Shown here in pieces: positions 8,351 to 19,449 of a stretch of 64,000 bases of DNA (positions are counted from its first letter, which is position 1; every line of letters starts with the position of its first letter). Made by a program: the position numbers and the translations under genes. Source of the DNA: Streptococcus constellatus (lineage in GTDB: Bacteria > Bacillota > Bacilli > Lactobacillales > Streptococcaceae); assembly GCF_902167705.1 (NCBI RefSeq), contig NZ_CABHMZ010000027.1, forward strand, positions 11,390-75,389, read 5' to 3'. The notes beneath the pieces were generated by a model. The model was not told the DNA's origin. It did not search any database and was given only the letters and a program-made list of their open reading frames with translations.

Positions 8351-8768
8351 ATACAAAACAATCAACCCCGCAATCGGTGATGACATTGATACTTGGGCAT
8401 TTGGTGTAGAGCCAGATCAGCTGGCGGATTTAGTTTTGAAAGGAGAGAAGACCGCGACGGCTTCTGCCTATGAACTTTATGAGATGGACAAGGAACCTTT
8501 GCCTCAAGCAGGAACCTTTGATGTGATTTTAGACGGTCAGGGTCAAGCTGTCTGTATCATTAAAGTGACCAAGGTAACGGTTGTCCCCTTTAACCAAGTC
8601 TCAGCAGACCATGCCTTCAAAGAAGGTGAAGGAGACAAATCTTTGGCTTATTGGCGGCAGGTGCATGAAGAGTTCTTCACGGAATGGATGACTGAAGCTG
8701 GCTTAGCTTTCTCAGAGGAGACAGGCGTGGTCTTGGAGGAGTTTTGCAAGGTTTATCCGATAGATTAG
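8325..8768 (+). CDS. ASCH domain protein
   Basis: 147 residues. ASCH features: AFGVEPDQLADLVLKGEKTATASAYELYEMDKEPLPQAG near residues 25-63, then a beta-rich core with VTKVTVVPFNQV and an acidic tail. ASCH proteins have a PUA-like fold; some hydrolyse modified nucleosides such as N4-acetylcytidine, others may bind RNA. AGGAG precedes the ATG, inside the end of the preceding acetyltransferase gene. The pairing of an acetyltransferase with an ASCH protein is suggestive, but a shared substrate is only a guess. Confidence 0.85.
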   Translation: MTPEQLWNEYKTINPAIGDDIDTWAFGVEPDQLADLVLKGEKTATASAYELYEMDKEPLPQAGTFDVILDGQGQAVCIIKVTKVTVVPFNQVSADHAFKEGEGDKSLAYWRQVHEEFFTEWMTEAGLAFSEETGVVLEEFCKVYPID

Positions 8769-10599
<1,831 letters not shown>

Positions 10600-10607
10600 G
10601 AATTGCT

Positions 10608-11159
10608 ATGGATTTTGAAGAAAAAACACTAAAACGGACAGAAATTTACCAAGGACCTATTTTTAAACTTGTAAAAGATGAAGTTCAGTTGCCAGCAGGG
10701 AAAGGAACTGCTTACCGTGATTTGATTTTCCATAATGGAGCGGTGGCAGTTATCGCGCTAACGCCAGAAGACAAAATGATTTTGGTTAAGCAGTACCGCA
10801 AAGCTATTGAAGCAACCTCTTATGAAATTCCAGCTGGAAAGTTAGAGGTTGGTGAAAATGCAGATCCAAAGACTGCAGCTTTGCGTGAATTAGAAGAAGA
10901 AACGGGCTATACAGGTGAGTTAGAACTGCTCTATGATTTCTATTCAGCGATTGGCTTCTGCAATGAACGAACCAAACTTTATAGCGCTAGCCATTTGACA
11001 AAAGTTGAAAATCCTCGTCCACAAGATGAGGACGAGACCTTAGAACTCTATGAAGTGACCTTGGAAGAAGCGAAAGCTCTCCTTGCTAGTGGTGATATTT
11101 GTGATGCAAAAACCATTATTGCACTTCAATATTGGGAAATGAAAATGAATCGAAGATAG
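10608..11159 (+). CDS. NUDIX hydrolase, ADP-ribose pyrophosphatase type
   Basis: 183 residues, starting eight bases after glmU. The Nudix box is AGKLEVGE followed by [11 protein letters not shown] (around residues 78-104), with two extra residues between the first Glu and the REL as seen in Firmicute ADP-ribose pyrophosphatases. It likely hydrolyses ADP-ribose to AMP and ribose-5-phosphate. It is followed at ten bases by macP and is co-transcribed with glmU. Confidence 0.92.
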   Translation: MDFEEKTLKRTEIYQGPIFKLVKDEVQLPAGKGTAYRDLIFHNGAVAVIALTPEDKMILVKQYRKAIEATSYEIPAGKLEVGENADPKTAALRELEEETGYTGELELLYDFYSAIGFCNERTKLYSASHLTKVENPRPQDEDETLELYEVTLEEAKALLASGDICDAKTIIALQYWEMKMNRR

Positions 11160-11169
11160 GGGAACGCTC

Positions 11170-11478
11170 ATGGGAAGACCTTTATTAACAGATGAAATGA
11201 TTGAACGGGCAAATCGTGGTGAAGATATTTCAGGTCCACCTTTGCATGATGAGGAAGAAACCAAAATTTTAAAAACGACCAGAAGTCAGTTTGGTTATTC
11301 TTCTCCAACCAGTGGCTTTAATCAAGATACGCTGCAAATTGACGTAGAACCAACGGTGACCAAAAGTCGACGCATTGAGAATGCAAAACGCGGAGTATTC
11401 CAAGCGAAGTTAAACAAAATTCTATTTTGGATTGTCCTGCTTTTGATTGCTTTGATTGCTGCTATTATTTGGCTATAA
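11170..11478 (+). CDS. macP: MacP, class A PBP activator
   Basis: 102 residues: a soluble N-terminus starting [20 protein letters not shown] and one C-terminal membrane helix (about 83-102). This is the MacP pattern; in pneumococcus MacP activates PBP2a at the division site and is phosphorylated by StkP on a threonine near residue 32. The EETKIL segment here puts a threonine at residue 31, the probable equivalent. The position between the nudix gene and mtnN matches pneumococcus. The stop codon lies inside the arm of the following terminator. Confidence 0.85.
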   Translation: MGRPLLTDEMIERANRGEDISGPPLHDEEETKILKTTRSQFGYSSPTSGFNQDTLQIDVEPTVTKSRRIENAKRGVFQAKLNKILFWIVLLLIALIAAIIWL

Positions 11479-11508
11479 AAAGCGATAAGCCCGACTTTCG
11501 CTTTTTTT
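11477..11508 (+). terminator. Terminator between macP and mtnN
   Basis: AAAAAGCGA (11477-11485) pairs with TCGCTTTTT (11498-11506) followed by more T. It overlaps the macP stop codon and stands only about 20 bases before the mtnN start, so mtnN probably relies on readthrough or a nearby promoter. Confidence 0.7.
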
Positions 11509-11529
11509 GTGATAGAATGAGAGGAAATA

Positions 11530-12222
11530 ATGAAAATCGGAATTATTGCGGCCATGCCTGAGGAACTAAAAATCTTAGTGGAAAACTTGGAAAATGCCGA
11601 AAAACACTTACGTTTGGGACATGTGTATCATACGGGAAGTATCGGTCGTCATGAAGTTGTGCTAGTGGAAAGCGGAATTGGCAAGGTTATGTCTGCTATG
11701 AGTGTGGCTGTTTTGGTCAATGAGTTTAAAGTGACGGCTGTCATCAATACAGGTTCTGCTGGTGCGGTAGCTGAAGGTTTGCAAATCGGCGATGTTGTGG
11801 TTGCTGACCGGCTAGTATACCATGATGTAGATGTAACAGCGTTTGGCTATGAATACGGCCAAATGGCGCGCCAGCCACTTTATTTTGAAGCGAGCCGTTA
11901 TTTGGTTTCTGAGATGAAAAAGATTTTAGAAAAGACACATCAGACGAGTCGTATCGGTTTAATTGCGACAGGGGATAGTTTTATTGCGGGGCAGGATAAG
12001 ATTCAAGCCATTAAGCAGCATTTTCCAGATGTTTTAGCGGTAGAAATGGAAGGAGCAGCCATTGCGCAAGCAACCCATTCTATCGGTCTGCCTTTTATGG
12101 TCATTCGTGCTATGAGTGATACAGCTTCTCATGACGCCAATATCAGCTTTGACGAATTTATCCATGAAGCCGGCAAACGGTCAGCTGAAACATTGATAGC
12201 GTTTTTGAAAGAGCTAATTTAA
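11530..12222 (+). CDS. mtnN: 5'-methylthioadenosine/S-adenosylhomocysteine nucleosidase
   Basis: 230 residues. Opens MKIGIIAAMPEELKIL, with the VESGIGKV and the AVEMEGAAIAQ motif carrying the ribose-binding Glu, and the ATGDSFIAG segment. It cleaves adenine from methylthioadenosine and S-adenosylhomocysteine, recycling methionine and giving the precursor of AI-2 via LuxS. GAGAGGAAATA precedes the ATG. Length is normal. Confidence 0.95.
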   Translation: MKIGIIAAMPEELKILVENLENAEKHLRLGHVYHTGSIGRHEVVLVESGIGKVMSAMSVAVLVNEFKVTAVINTGSAGAVAEGLQIGDVVVADRLVYHDVDVTAFGYEYGQMARQPLYFEASRYLVSEMKKILEKTHQTSRIGLIATGDSFIAGQDKIQAIKQHFPDVLAVEMEGAAIAQATHSIGLPFMVIRAMSDTASHDANISFDEFIHEAGKRSAETLIAFLKELI

Positions 12223-12283
12223 AGAATGAGTTGGCAAGTGAAAGTAAGTCTGGAAACGGTTGTCTCAGCCCTTTTCTCTATTC

Positions 12284-12313
12284 TTGCCAATTTAATCAAG
12301 AAGATGATATAAT
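12284..12313 (+). promoter_or_regulatory. Promoter for the ABC-F gene
   Basis: TTGCCA (12284-12289) and TATAAT (12308-12313) are 18 bases apart. Predicted transcription start is about 12320, which lies after the possible TTG start at 12316 and supports the ATG at 12367. Confidence 0.65.
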
Positions 12314-12366
12314 TTTTGAAGTGCAGATTCTGTCTCACACCCAATAAATCAGAAAGTTTTGTAAGA

Positions 12367-13908
12367 ATGAGTATTTTAGAAGTAAAAAATTTGAGCCACG
12401 GTTTTGGTGACCGGGCTATTTTTGAGGATGTATCGTTCCGCTTGCTTAAGGGCGAGCATATCGGCTTAGTTGGGGCCAACGGCGAAGGGAAATCCACCTT
12501 TATGAGCATTGTAACTGGTCAATTGTTACCAGATGAAGGCAAGGTTGAGTGGTCCAAATATGTGACTGCTGGCTACTTGGATCAGCATGCTGTATTGAAA
12601 GAAGGTCAATCCGTGCGTGATGTGTTGCGGACTGCTTTTGATGAACTTTTCAAGACTGAAGCTCGGATCAATGAGATATATCTGGCTATGGCAGAAGACG
12701 GAGCTGATGTTGATGCCCTTATGGAAGAAGTGGGTGAGTTGCAGGAGCGATTGGAAAGTCGAGACTTTTATACTTTAGATGCTAAGATTGATGAGGTAGC
12801 TCGTGCTTTGGGGGTTATGGATTACGGTATGGAAACGGATGTCACCTCTCTTTCTGGAGGACAGCGAACCAAGGTGCTTTTAGCGAAACTGCTTCTTCAA
12901 AAAACAGACATTTTGCTCTTAGATGAGCCCACCAACTATTTGGACGCAGAACATATTGATTGGCTCAAGCGCTATCTGCAAAACTATGAAAATGCTTTCG
13001 TACTCATTTCCCACGATATTCCTTTCTTAAACGATGTAATCAATATCGTTTATCATGTGGAAAATCAAAACCTGACCCGCTATTCTGGTGATTATTATCA
13101 ATTCCAAGAAGTTTATGAGATGAAGAAATCTCAGCTGGAAGCAGCTTACGAGCGCCAACAGAAGGAAATTGCTGATTTAAAAGACTTCGTAGCGCGCAAC
13201 AAAGCTCGGGTGGCTACCCGCAATATGGCTATGTCCCGCCAGAAAAAATTAGACAAAATGGAGCTGATTGAATTGCAGGGTGAGAAGCCTAAGCCTTCCT
13301 TTGACTTCAAAATGGCTCGTACACCAGGGCGCTTTATCTTTCAAGCAGAAGAGTTGCAAATTGGTTACGATCGTCCATTGACAAAGCCTCTTAATCTAAC
13401 CTTTGAGCGCAATCAGAAAATCGCCATTATCGGAGCAAATGGGATTGGAAAAACAACTCTCTTAAAAAGTTTGCTTGGAATCATTCCTCCTCTTGCTGGT
13501 CAAGTAGAACGTGGAGACTATCAGGAATTGGGCTATTTTGAGCAGGAGACAGCTGGTGGTAATCGTCAGACCCCTCTGGAAGCTGTTTGGGATGCTTTCC
13601 CCTCACTCAACCAAGCAGAGGTTCGTGCTGCTCTGGCTCGTTGTGGACTGACTTCAAAGCACATTGAAAGTCAGATTCAAGTTCTTTCAGGTGGTGAGCA
13701 GGCTAAGGTTCGACTTTGTCTCCTCATGAACCGAGAGAACAATGTTTTAATCTTAGATGAGCCTACGAATCACCTCGATGTGGATGCAAAAGATGAACTC
13801 AAACGCGCTCTCCAAGCGTACAAAGGCAGTATTCTCATGGTCTGCCATGAGCCCGACTTCTACGAAGGATGGGTAAATCAGATTTGGGATTTTAATCAAT
13901 TAACGTAA
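12367..13908 (+). CDS. ABC-F family ATPase
   Basis: 513 residues with two ATPase domains and no membrane segment. Walker A motifs are GANGEGKST and GANGIGKTT; signatures are LSGGQRTKVLLAKLLL and LSGGEQAKVRLCLLM; both Walker B sites read LLDEPTN or ILDEPTN with the catalytic Glu. A charged linker (about 240-310) separates them, as in translation factors of the EttA/YkpA/YbiT type that act at the ribosomal E site. Resistance subtypes have longer linkers. Start chosen by promoter position; the ribosome site (GTAAGA) is weak. Confidence 0.88.
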   Translation: MSILEVKNLSHGFGDRAIFEDVSFRLLKGEHIGLVGANGEGKSTFMSIVTGQLLPDEGKVEWSKYVTAGYLDQHAVLKEGQSVRDVLRTAFDELFKTEARINEIYLAMAEDGADVDALMEEVGELQERLESRDFYTLDAKIDEVARALGVMDYGMETDVTSLSGGQRTKVLLAKLLLQKTDILLLDEPTNYLDAEHIDWLKRYLQNYENAFVLISHDIPFLNDVINIVYHVENQNLTRYSGDYYQFQEVYEMKKSQLEAAYERQQKEIADLKDFVARNKARVATRNMAMSRQKKLDKMELIELQGEKPKPSFDFKMARTPGRFIFQAEELQIGYDRPLTKPLNLTFERNQKIAIIGANGIGKTTLLKSLLGIIPPLAGQVERGDYQELGYFEQETAGGNRQTPLEAVWDAFPSLNQAEVRAALARCGLTSKHIESQIQVLSGGEQAKVRLCLLMNRENNVLILDEPTNHLDVDAKDELKRALQAYKGSILMVCHEPDFYEGWVNQIWDFNQLT

Positions 13909-13920
13909 GGATAAAGAAAA

Positions 13921-14018
13921 CATGGAGTGGGACAAAAATCGGTATTTCATAAGAAATCAAATTTGTTGTCCTACCACACTACTCAACTACTGCGTATTGA
14001 ATGTTATTCTAGAAAGTA
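13921..14018. repeat. GGGACAAAA-type intergenic repeat, copy 1
   Basis: Begins GTGGGACAAAAATCGG and continues through ACTACTGCGTATTGAATG. Related text recurs at 39656-39870 (TGGGACAGAAATCAG, CACTGCGTCTTAGAATG) and at 30960 and 63633. Like the other copies it lies between genes and is followed by a strong hairpin. Confidence 0.6.
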
Positions 14019-14019
14019 A

Positions 14020-14055
14020 ACGAGTCTGGAACATTTATGTTCCAGACTCGTTTTG
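14020..14055. terminator. Bidirectional terminator, 14-bp perfect stem
   Basis: ACGAGTCTGGAACA (14020-14033) pairs perfectly with TGTTCCAGACTCGT (14038-14051), four-base loop, T tract to the right. It separates the convergent ABC-F and cyclophilin genes. Confidence 0.85.
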
Positions 14056-14058
14056 TGA

Positions 14059-14862
14059 TTATTTTTTAAATGTATAATCCTTGATGACTTCAATTTTCTC
14101 AATTTTGATTTCTTTTTTGGGCTTGTCGTTTTCGCCTGTCTCGGTAGCAGCGATTTTATCAACAACCTCCATACCAGAAATGACTTGCCCAAAGACAGTG
14201 TAATTGCCGTCTAAACTTGGATTTCCACCTTTTTTATAGGTTTCAATGATTTTTTCAGGATAAGTTGTGCTAGAGAGTTGATTAGAACTGTCCTTGGTGT
14301 TTTGGTTGATAAAGAATTGACTGCCGTTGGAATTTGGATTGGAAGAACGAGCCATAGCTAATGCACCACGGATATTGTAGAGATAAGGTGAAATCTCTGT
14401 TTTAAAGCCACTTCCAGAGTCAATGTTAGAGTTTTTGCCTTTCCAAATGGACTCACCACCAGTCCCGTCTCCTTTAGGATCTCCTGTTTGAATCATGAAA
14501 TCCTTAATGACACGATGGAAAGTTACGCCATTATAATAACCTTCTTTAGCATGCGTTAAGAAATTTTCAACTGCAAGTGGAGCATATTTTGGAAAGAGCT
14601 TCAAGGAGATAGCACCTTCAGTTGTGGTTATTTTCACTTCTGCTTCATCGTCAGCGACCTTGTCAGACAGCTGTGGGAAATGAGCATTTTTATCTGTCAA
14701 AGCAGCTTTTTGCTCTTCTTTTTGTTTTTCAGCTGCTTTTGAGCTGGATTCGGAAGCAAGACGTGAGTCTACATAGTCATTCCCTCTGATAGCTCTTTGT
14801 AAGTTTGTACAACCTGTCAAAAATAAACCAGCAGCCAGTCCTAAGATAAGTAATTTTTTCAT
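14059..14862 (-). CDS. slrA: Cyclophilin-type peptidyl-prolyl isomerase lipoprotein
   Basis: 267 residues. A lipoprotein signal with lipobox LTGC puts Cys18 at the mature N-terminus, so it sits on the outer face of the membrane. After a charged linker (20-65) comes a cyclophilin domain with NFLTHAKEGYYNGVTFHRVIKDFMIQTGDP and GALAMARSSNPNSNGSQFFI. It catalyses prolyl isomerisation and probably folds exported proteins. It corresponds to streptococcal SlrA by architecture; the symbol is given on that basis. AAAGGAAA precedes the start. Terminated by the shared hairpin at 14020-14051. Confidence 0.9.
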   Translation of the reverse strand: MKKLLILGLAAGLFLTGCTNLQRAIRGNDYVDSRLASESSSKAAEKQKEEQKAALTDKNAHFPQLSDKVADDEAEVKITTTEGAISLKLFPKYAPLAVENFLTHAKEGYYNGVTFHRVIKDFMIQTGDPKGDGTGGESIWKGKNSNIDSGSGFKTEISPYLYNIRGALAMARSSNPNSNGSQFFINQNTKDSSNQLSSTTYPEKIIETYKKGGNPSLDGNYTVFGQVISGMEVVDKIAATETGENDKPKKEIKIEKIEVIKDYTFKK

Positions 14863-15103
14863 AAATTTCCTTTCTGAATGTTGAACTATTCACATTTTAC
14901 TATAAATAAAAGCCTTTTTCAAACCTTTTGAGAGGTTTTCCCTGCTAACTGAAAGGCACTATCGGGCTACTTTTTTGATGTAAAGACAGTTCAATCGTTT
15001 AAAGTATGAAAACATTTTCTTATGAAAAGTTTTGTAAATTTGCTTACGAGAAAAAATTTTTTGTGCTAAAATAACGTTTATCAACAAAGAAATGGAGTAT
15101 TTG

Positions 15104-15547
15104 ATGCCTAAGAATTTTAAGGAATCATTATTTTTTACAGCCCTCATGTGCAGTATGATGGTATTTGGAATGAGCATTTGGAACCTGTCCGTTGTAGGAC
15201 AATTTTCATGGGCTCATCTAGCAATGGGATATGTCCCTGGATTGATTACCGCTTTTCTCTTAGATTTACTTGTAGCGGGACCAGTTGTGAAGGGACTTGC
15301 TTTTAAATTTTTAACGGAACGCCATAAAACTTGGCAGAAGATTCTCGTCGTTTCAGGCGGTATGGTTCTGATTATGGTTTCACTGATGTCTCTTTATGGT
15401 ATGCTTTTTAACGGCGTGCCGCTTTCAGTAGCCAATTATCTAGGAGCTTGGTTGACCAATTTCATTGTGGCTTTTCCCTTGAATTTTCTGATTGTCGGAC
15501 CAATTTCTCGCTTTATTCTAGGTCAATTGCAACAGCAACTTTTTTAA
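15104..15547 (+). CDS. DUF2798 membrane protein
   Basis: 147 residues with four membrane helices in two similar halves: each half ends with a glycine/proline motif (VAGPVVKGLAF and IVGPISRFILG), typical of DUF2798. The start is the ATG at 15104, where TGGAG (15093-15097) is six bases upstream; the alternative ATG at 15092 overlaps that site. Function is unknown. A likely -10 is not obvious; the region before it is very AT-rich. Confidence 0.75.
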   Translation: MPKNFKESLFFTALMCSMMVFGMSIWNLSVVGQFSWAHLAMGYVPGLITAFLLDLLVAGPVVKGLAFKFLTERHKTWQKILVVSGGMVLIMVSLMSLYGMLFNGVPLSVANYLGAWLTNFIVAFPLNFLIVGPISRFILGQLQQQLF

Positions 15548-15655
15548 TCTTGCTGACGATGAACGTTTGACAATTGGTTCATGGAAATTCTTTATGATAT
15601 TTATTTAGTGGTAAAATTTTTATGTTATAATAGATTTATAAAGGAGGGGCAGAGA

Positions 15656-15864
15656 ATGGCTAAACGATTGACAAGAGATGTGCGAAATAAGAAAATTGCG
15701 GGTGTCTGTGCAGGCATAGCAAATTATTTTGACATTGATCCTACCATTGTACGACTGATCTGGGGAGTAGCATTTTTGTATATGGAATCGGTCTGATCCC
15801 TTACTTGATTTTGTGGTTTGTCTTGCCAGAAGATGACGGAGACGATGATGTGATTTGGAAGTAA
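15656..15864 (+). pseudogene. PspC domain protein, broken by a 2-base frameshift
   Basis: AAGGAGGGG and an extended -10 (TGTTATAAT, 15623-15631) precede ATG 15656, and the protein starts MAKRLTRDVRNKKIAGVCAG, a standard PspC-domain opening. The frame reads ...VAFLYMESV and stops at 15796. Shifting by two bases at TATAT (15779-15783) restores ...VAFLYGIGLIPYLILWFVLPEDD and a normal end at 15864, giving the usual 67 or so residues. One TA dinucleotide too many is the simplest explanation. PspC proteins are small membrane-associated envelope stress proteins. Either a real loss or a sequencing error. Confidence 0.8.
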
Positions 15865-15915
15865 ACAATGTTGTTTCAAAAGTGGAAGCATGGAGCTTTT
15901 GCTTTTTTTCTTGCA

Positions 15916-15944
15916 TTGGATTAGTGTTCAATTTGTGGTATAAT
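15916..15944 (+). promoter_or_regulatory. ftsK promoter, leaderless configuration
   Basis: TTGGAT (15916-15921) and TATAAT (15939-15944) are 17 bases apart. The ATG at 15952 is seven bases after the -10, so the transcript should start at or just before the start codon. No Shine-Dalgarno sequence precedes the ATG. Confidence 0.65.
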
Positions 15945-15951
15945 AAAGTTT

Positions 15952-18249
15952 ATGGCAAATAAGAAAAATAGTAAAAAAGGTCGGACAACGAGACGACCTA
16001 CAAAAGCAGAAATAGAGCGGCAGAAAGCCATTCGGAGGATGTTGATAACTTTCGGAGTAGCTTTTTTACTTCTTTTTGCAGCATTAAAATGGGGTGCTGT
16101 TGGAATCACTCTTTACAACCTTATTCGATTGTTAGTAGGAAGTTTAGCTTATATGGCTATTATAGCCAGTTTCACTTATCTTTTCTTTTTTAAGTGGGTC
16201 AATAAGCGTGAAGGCTATAAATCAGGCTTTTTCAGTATTTTTATTGGTTTGCTACTCATATTTCAAGCTTATTTTGTAAATGTTTTAAATTTAAAAGGAC
16301 AGGTTCTGAGTACAACATTATCACGGATTTTAACAGATTTGACAGCTGTCAAAGTCAGTGCTTTTGCTGGTGGTGGTTTATTAGGAGCTGCTCTTTATAC
16401 TCCTGTAGCCTTTTTATTTTCAAATATTGCCTCCTACTTTATCGGTGTTCTCCTGATATTGTTAGGAGCACTACTCATCAGTCCGTATTCGATTTATGAT
16501 ATTTTTGAAAAATTAAGCGAAGGTTATCATGCATGGAATGAAAAGCGAGAAGCGAAGCGCCAGCAACGATTTGTGGAAAAAGAAGAAAAAGCTGCACAAG
16601 AAGCGATGAATGCTATTCAAGTAGAGAAAGACGATCCACAAATTGATCCCGAAACGGGAGAAATTTTAGATGATGATGTTTTGGCGCACACTCCGATTCA
16701 GTTTGAAGAGGCAGATCCAGAAATCTACGATTACGATGAGGGGCTATCTGAGAAAACACACGAAGAAAATCGGCAAGATGATAGGGGTGAAGATGTGGAA
16801 GTCAATTTCACTCCTAAAGAAAGTTTAGATTACAAACTGCCAACAATCAATTTGTTTGCGCCAGATAAGCCTAAAAATCAATCAAAAGAAAAGAAAATTG
16901 TCCGCGAAAATATCAAAATTCTGGAAGAAACATTTGCTAGCTTTGGTATTCGTGCTGCCGTTGAACGTGCTGAAATCGGACCGTCTGTAACTAAGTACGA
17001 GGTCAAACCAGCTGTCGGAGTGCGAGTCAATCGCATTTCCAATCTGGCTGACGATTTGGCTCTGGCTTTGGCCGCCAAAGATGTGCGGATTGAAGCGCCT
17101 ATTCCAGGCAAATCTCTGGTCGGAATTGAAGTTCCAAATTCCGAGATTGCGACGGTCACTTTCCGTGAGCTCTGGGAGCAATCTAAGACAGACGACAAGA
17201 AATTACTCGAACTTCCTTTAGGAAAGGCTGTCAATGGATCTGTTCGGACGTTTGATTTGGCAAAAATGCCTCATTTGTTAGTAGCAGGTTCGACTGGTTC
17301 GGGGAAATCTGTTGCGGTCAATGGTATTATTGCTAGTATTCTCATGAAAGCACGACCAGATGAAGTCAAGTTCATGATGGTCGATCCTAAAATGGTTGAA
17401 TTGTCTGTCTATAATGATATTCCCCACTTGCTGATTCCTGTTGTGACCAATCCTCGCAAAGCGAGCCGAGCTTTGCAAAAAGTGGTCGATGAAATGGAAA
17501 ATCGCTATGAGCTCTTTTCTAAGGTCGGTGCTCGCAATATCGCAGGATACAATGCCAAAGTAGCCGAGTACAATGCCAGTCAACCAGAATATAAACAAAT
17601 TCCTCTTCCTTTGATTGTGGTTATTGTAGATGAATTGGCAGACCTCATGATGGTAGCTAGCAAAGAAGTAGAAGACGCCATTATTCGCTTGGGACAAAAA
17701 GCTCGAGCAGCTGGTATTCACATGATTTTGGCCACTCAGCGTCCGTCTGTTGATGTTATCTCTGGGCTCATCAAGGCAAATGTCCCGTCACGAATTGCTT
17801 TTGCCGTCTCTAGCGGAACTGATAGCCGAACGATTCTAGATGAAAATGGTGCTGAGAAACTCTTGGGACGTGGAGATATGCTCTTTAAGCCGATTGATGA
17901 AAATCATCCTGTCCGTCTGCAAGGATCATTTATTTCCGATGAAGATGTAGAGCGCATTGTCACCTTTGTCAAGAATCAAGCCGAAGCAGATTATGATGAT
18001 AATTTTGACCCAGGAGAAGTATCGGAAAATGATATGGATTCAGGTAGTGAGAGTGAACAAGGGGATCCCCTCTTTGAAGAAGCCAAAGCTTTAGTCATAG
18101 AAACGCAAAAAGCGAGTGCTTCAATGCTCCAACGTCGATTGTCTGTCGGATTTAATCGTGCGACTCGGCTCATGGAAGAGTTAGAAGCTGCTGGCGTTAT
18201 CGGCCCAGCAGAAGGAACCAAGCCAAGAAAAGTTTTATTGAATAATTAG
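15952..18249 (+). CDS. ftsK: DNA translocase FtsK/SpoIIIE
   Basis: 765 residues. The first 190 residues hold four or so membrane helices that anchor it at the septum; a charged, acidic linker (about 190-310) follows; then the RecA-like motor with Walker A GSTGSGKS near 446-453 and Walker [12 protein letters not shown]; the C-terminal gamma domain (about 700-760) is a winged helix that reads KOPS-like DNA. It pumps chromosome DNA through the closing septum. The start agrees with known streptococcal FtsK (MANK...), yet no ribosome site exists because the promoter lies directly upstream. Confidence 0.95.
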   Translation: MANKKNSKKGRTTRRPTKAEIERQKAIRRMLITFGVAFLLLFAALKWGAVGITLYNLIRLLVGSLAYMAIIASFTYLFFFKWVNKREGYKSGFFSIFIGLLLIFQAYFVNVLNLKGQVLSTTLSRILTDLTAVKVSAFAGGGLLGAALYTPVAFLFSNIASYFIGVLLILLGALLISPYSIYDIFEKLSEGYHAWNEKREAKRQQRFVEKEEKAAQEAMNAIQVEKDDPQIDPETGEILDDDVLAHTPIQFEEADPEIYDYDEGLSEKTHEENRQDDRGEDVEVNFTPKESLDYKLPTINLFAPDKPKNQSKEKKIVRENIKILEETFASFGIRAAVERAEIGPSVTKYEVKPAVGVRVNRISNLADDLALALAAKDVRIEAPIPGKSLVGIEVPNSEIATVTFRELWEQSKTDDKKLLELPLGKAVNGSVRTFDLAKMPHLLVAGSTGSGKSVAVNGIIASILMKARPDEVKFMMVDPKMVELSVYNDIPHLLIPVVTNPRKASRALQKVVDEMENRYELFSKVGARNIAGYNAKVAEYNASQPEYKQIPLPLIVVIVDELADLMMVASKEVEDAIIRLGQKARAAGIHMILATQRPSVDVISGLIKANVPSRIAFAVSSGTDSRTILDENGAEKLLGRGDMLFKPIDENHPVRLQGSFISDEDVERIVTFVKNQAEADYDDNFDPGEVSENDMDSGSESEQGDPLFEEAKALVIETQKASASMLQRRLSVGFNRATRLMEELEAAGVIGPAEGTKPRKVLLNN

Positions 18250-18340
18250 AGAAGCTTTAATCCTAGAGGATGACAGAAAAAGATTTTCTATTCAAAAATT
18301 CCTTATAGGAAAATTGCATATTGCAAGAGTACCATTTGAA

Positions 18341-18395
18341 AAACGAACAATTCTGATATTCTAACGAATAGAAAATCGAAATTGCTCGTTTTTTT
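18341..18395 (+). terminator. Long hairpin terminator after ftsK
   Basis: AACGAACAATT pairs with AATTGCTCGTT (one mismatch), and inside it GATATTCTA pairs with TAGAAAATC (one mismatch), giving one long stem followed by a run of seven T. It lies between the convergent ftsK and rpiR-family genes. Confidence 0.75.
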
Positions 18396-18431
18396 GTATG
18401 CTGTCTTTATCGTCTATTTCAGACTTATATT

Positions 18432-19280
18432 TTAATGTAAATCTTTCTTGGAGAGATTCTCAATAGCATTTTTTTGCTGGCGATTGCTAAAGTAATTTGA
18501 GGTGTAAAGGAGGCTATAGAGGCAATTTAAAATATAGTGCATGGCGGTTTGTGAATAATAGCCTCCTGCCTTATTGACGATACTTTCTTTGGCAGGAAAC
18601 GTAATGTTTACATCAATCTTATCTTTAAAGGCTTTGGAAGAAATCAGAATAGTTTTGCTGTGTCGTGTCTGGATAAGCTCTAATTCTTGCGAGTAGGTGT
18701 TCAAGATATTGCCGGAGTAAGATAAAAACAAAATCACATCGTCTTTGTTAGAATGATAAATCACAGCGATGCTGTCATGAAATTGATTGACCATGATAGC
18801 TTGAATGCCAAGTTTTACCAACATGTTTGAAAAAGACAAGCCGATTAAATAAGAATCTCCAGCAGCAAAAATATAGACGCGTTTAGCTTTTGCAATTTGC
18901 TGCGCAGCTTTGGCAACCAAGTCCTGTGACACCGAAGCATAGCAAATATCGATAGCTTCCTTAGAAATACTGGCAACGCTTTTGAAGATATTCGCCGTAT
19001 TTTCGCTCATGGAGAAAGGATTGTTAAAATCAACATGGCTTTTTGAAAAACGTTGTTTTTCGAGTTCGGCTGCTAAGGCAATGCGAAAGGCTTTGTAGCC
19101 AGCTACTCCGAGCTTTTTACAAAGACGATTGACAGTAGCATTTGACGTAAAAGATTGCTGAGCTAACTGAGAAATAGTTAGTTGCGGAATGTCATTTAAA
19201 TGCTCTAAAATGTAGTTTGCAAGCTCTTTTTCAAGTTCGGTAAAGGTTGTTTGATTTTCCAAATCTGCAATAATTCCCAT
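18432..19280 (-). CDS. RpiR/MurR family transcriptional regulator
   Basis: 282 residues. An N-terminal helix-turn-helix domain (about 1-77, with TISQLAQQSFTSNATVNRLCKKLGVAGYKAFR) and a C-terminal SIS domain (about 110-250, with AKRVYIFAAGDSYLIG and VILFLSYSGNILNTYSQ) that binds a sugar phosphate. Start 19280 is set by AAGGAG six bases upstream; the longer frame to 19334 has none. It is divergent from the Gfo/Idh cluster and probably regulates it, a common arrangement. The effector is unknown. Confidence 0.88.
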   Translation of the reverse strand: MGIIADLENQTTFTELEKELANYILEHLNDIPQLTISQLAQQSFTSNATVNRLCKKLGVAGYKAFRIALAAELEKQRFSKSHVDFNNPFSMSENTANIFKSVASISKEAIDICYASVSQDLVAKAAQQIAKAKRVYIFAAGDSYLIGLSFSNMLVKLGIQAIMVNQFHDSIAVIYHSNKDDVILFLSYSGNILNTYSQELELIQTRHSKTILISSKAFKDKIDVNITFPAKESIVNKAGGYYSQTAMHYILNCLYSLLYTSNYFSNRQQKNAIENLSKKDLH

Positions 19281-19449
19281 ATCATGCTCCTTTTCTTTAA
19301 GTATATCAAAAATCATTGGAAAAAATGTCCGCAAAAAAGCTATCTAGGCAAAAAAATCGTGAAAATAATTTTCTAAATTAGCTCAAAAGCATGCTTTTTC
19401 AGATGACAAGGCGTAAAATAACAGTAGCAAGTCACAAAGGAGAAAAACG

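Noticed and set aside
12316..12366. N-terminal extension of the ABC-F protein from a TTG
   Set aside because: Lies upstream of or at the predicted transcription start and lacks a ribosome site.
17278..17721. 147-codon open frame opposite ftsK
   Set aside because: Antisense to the conserved motor domain; no start signals.
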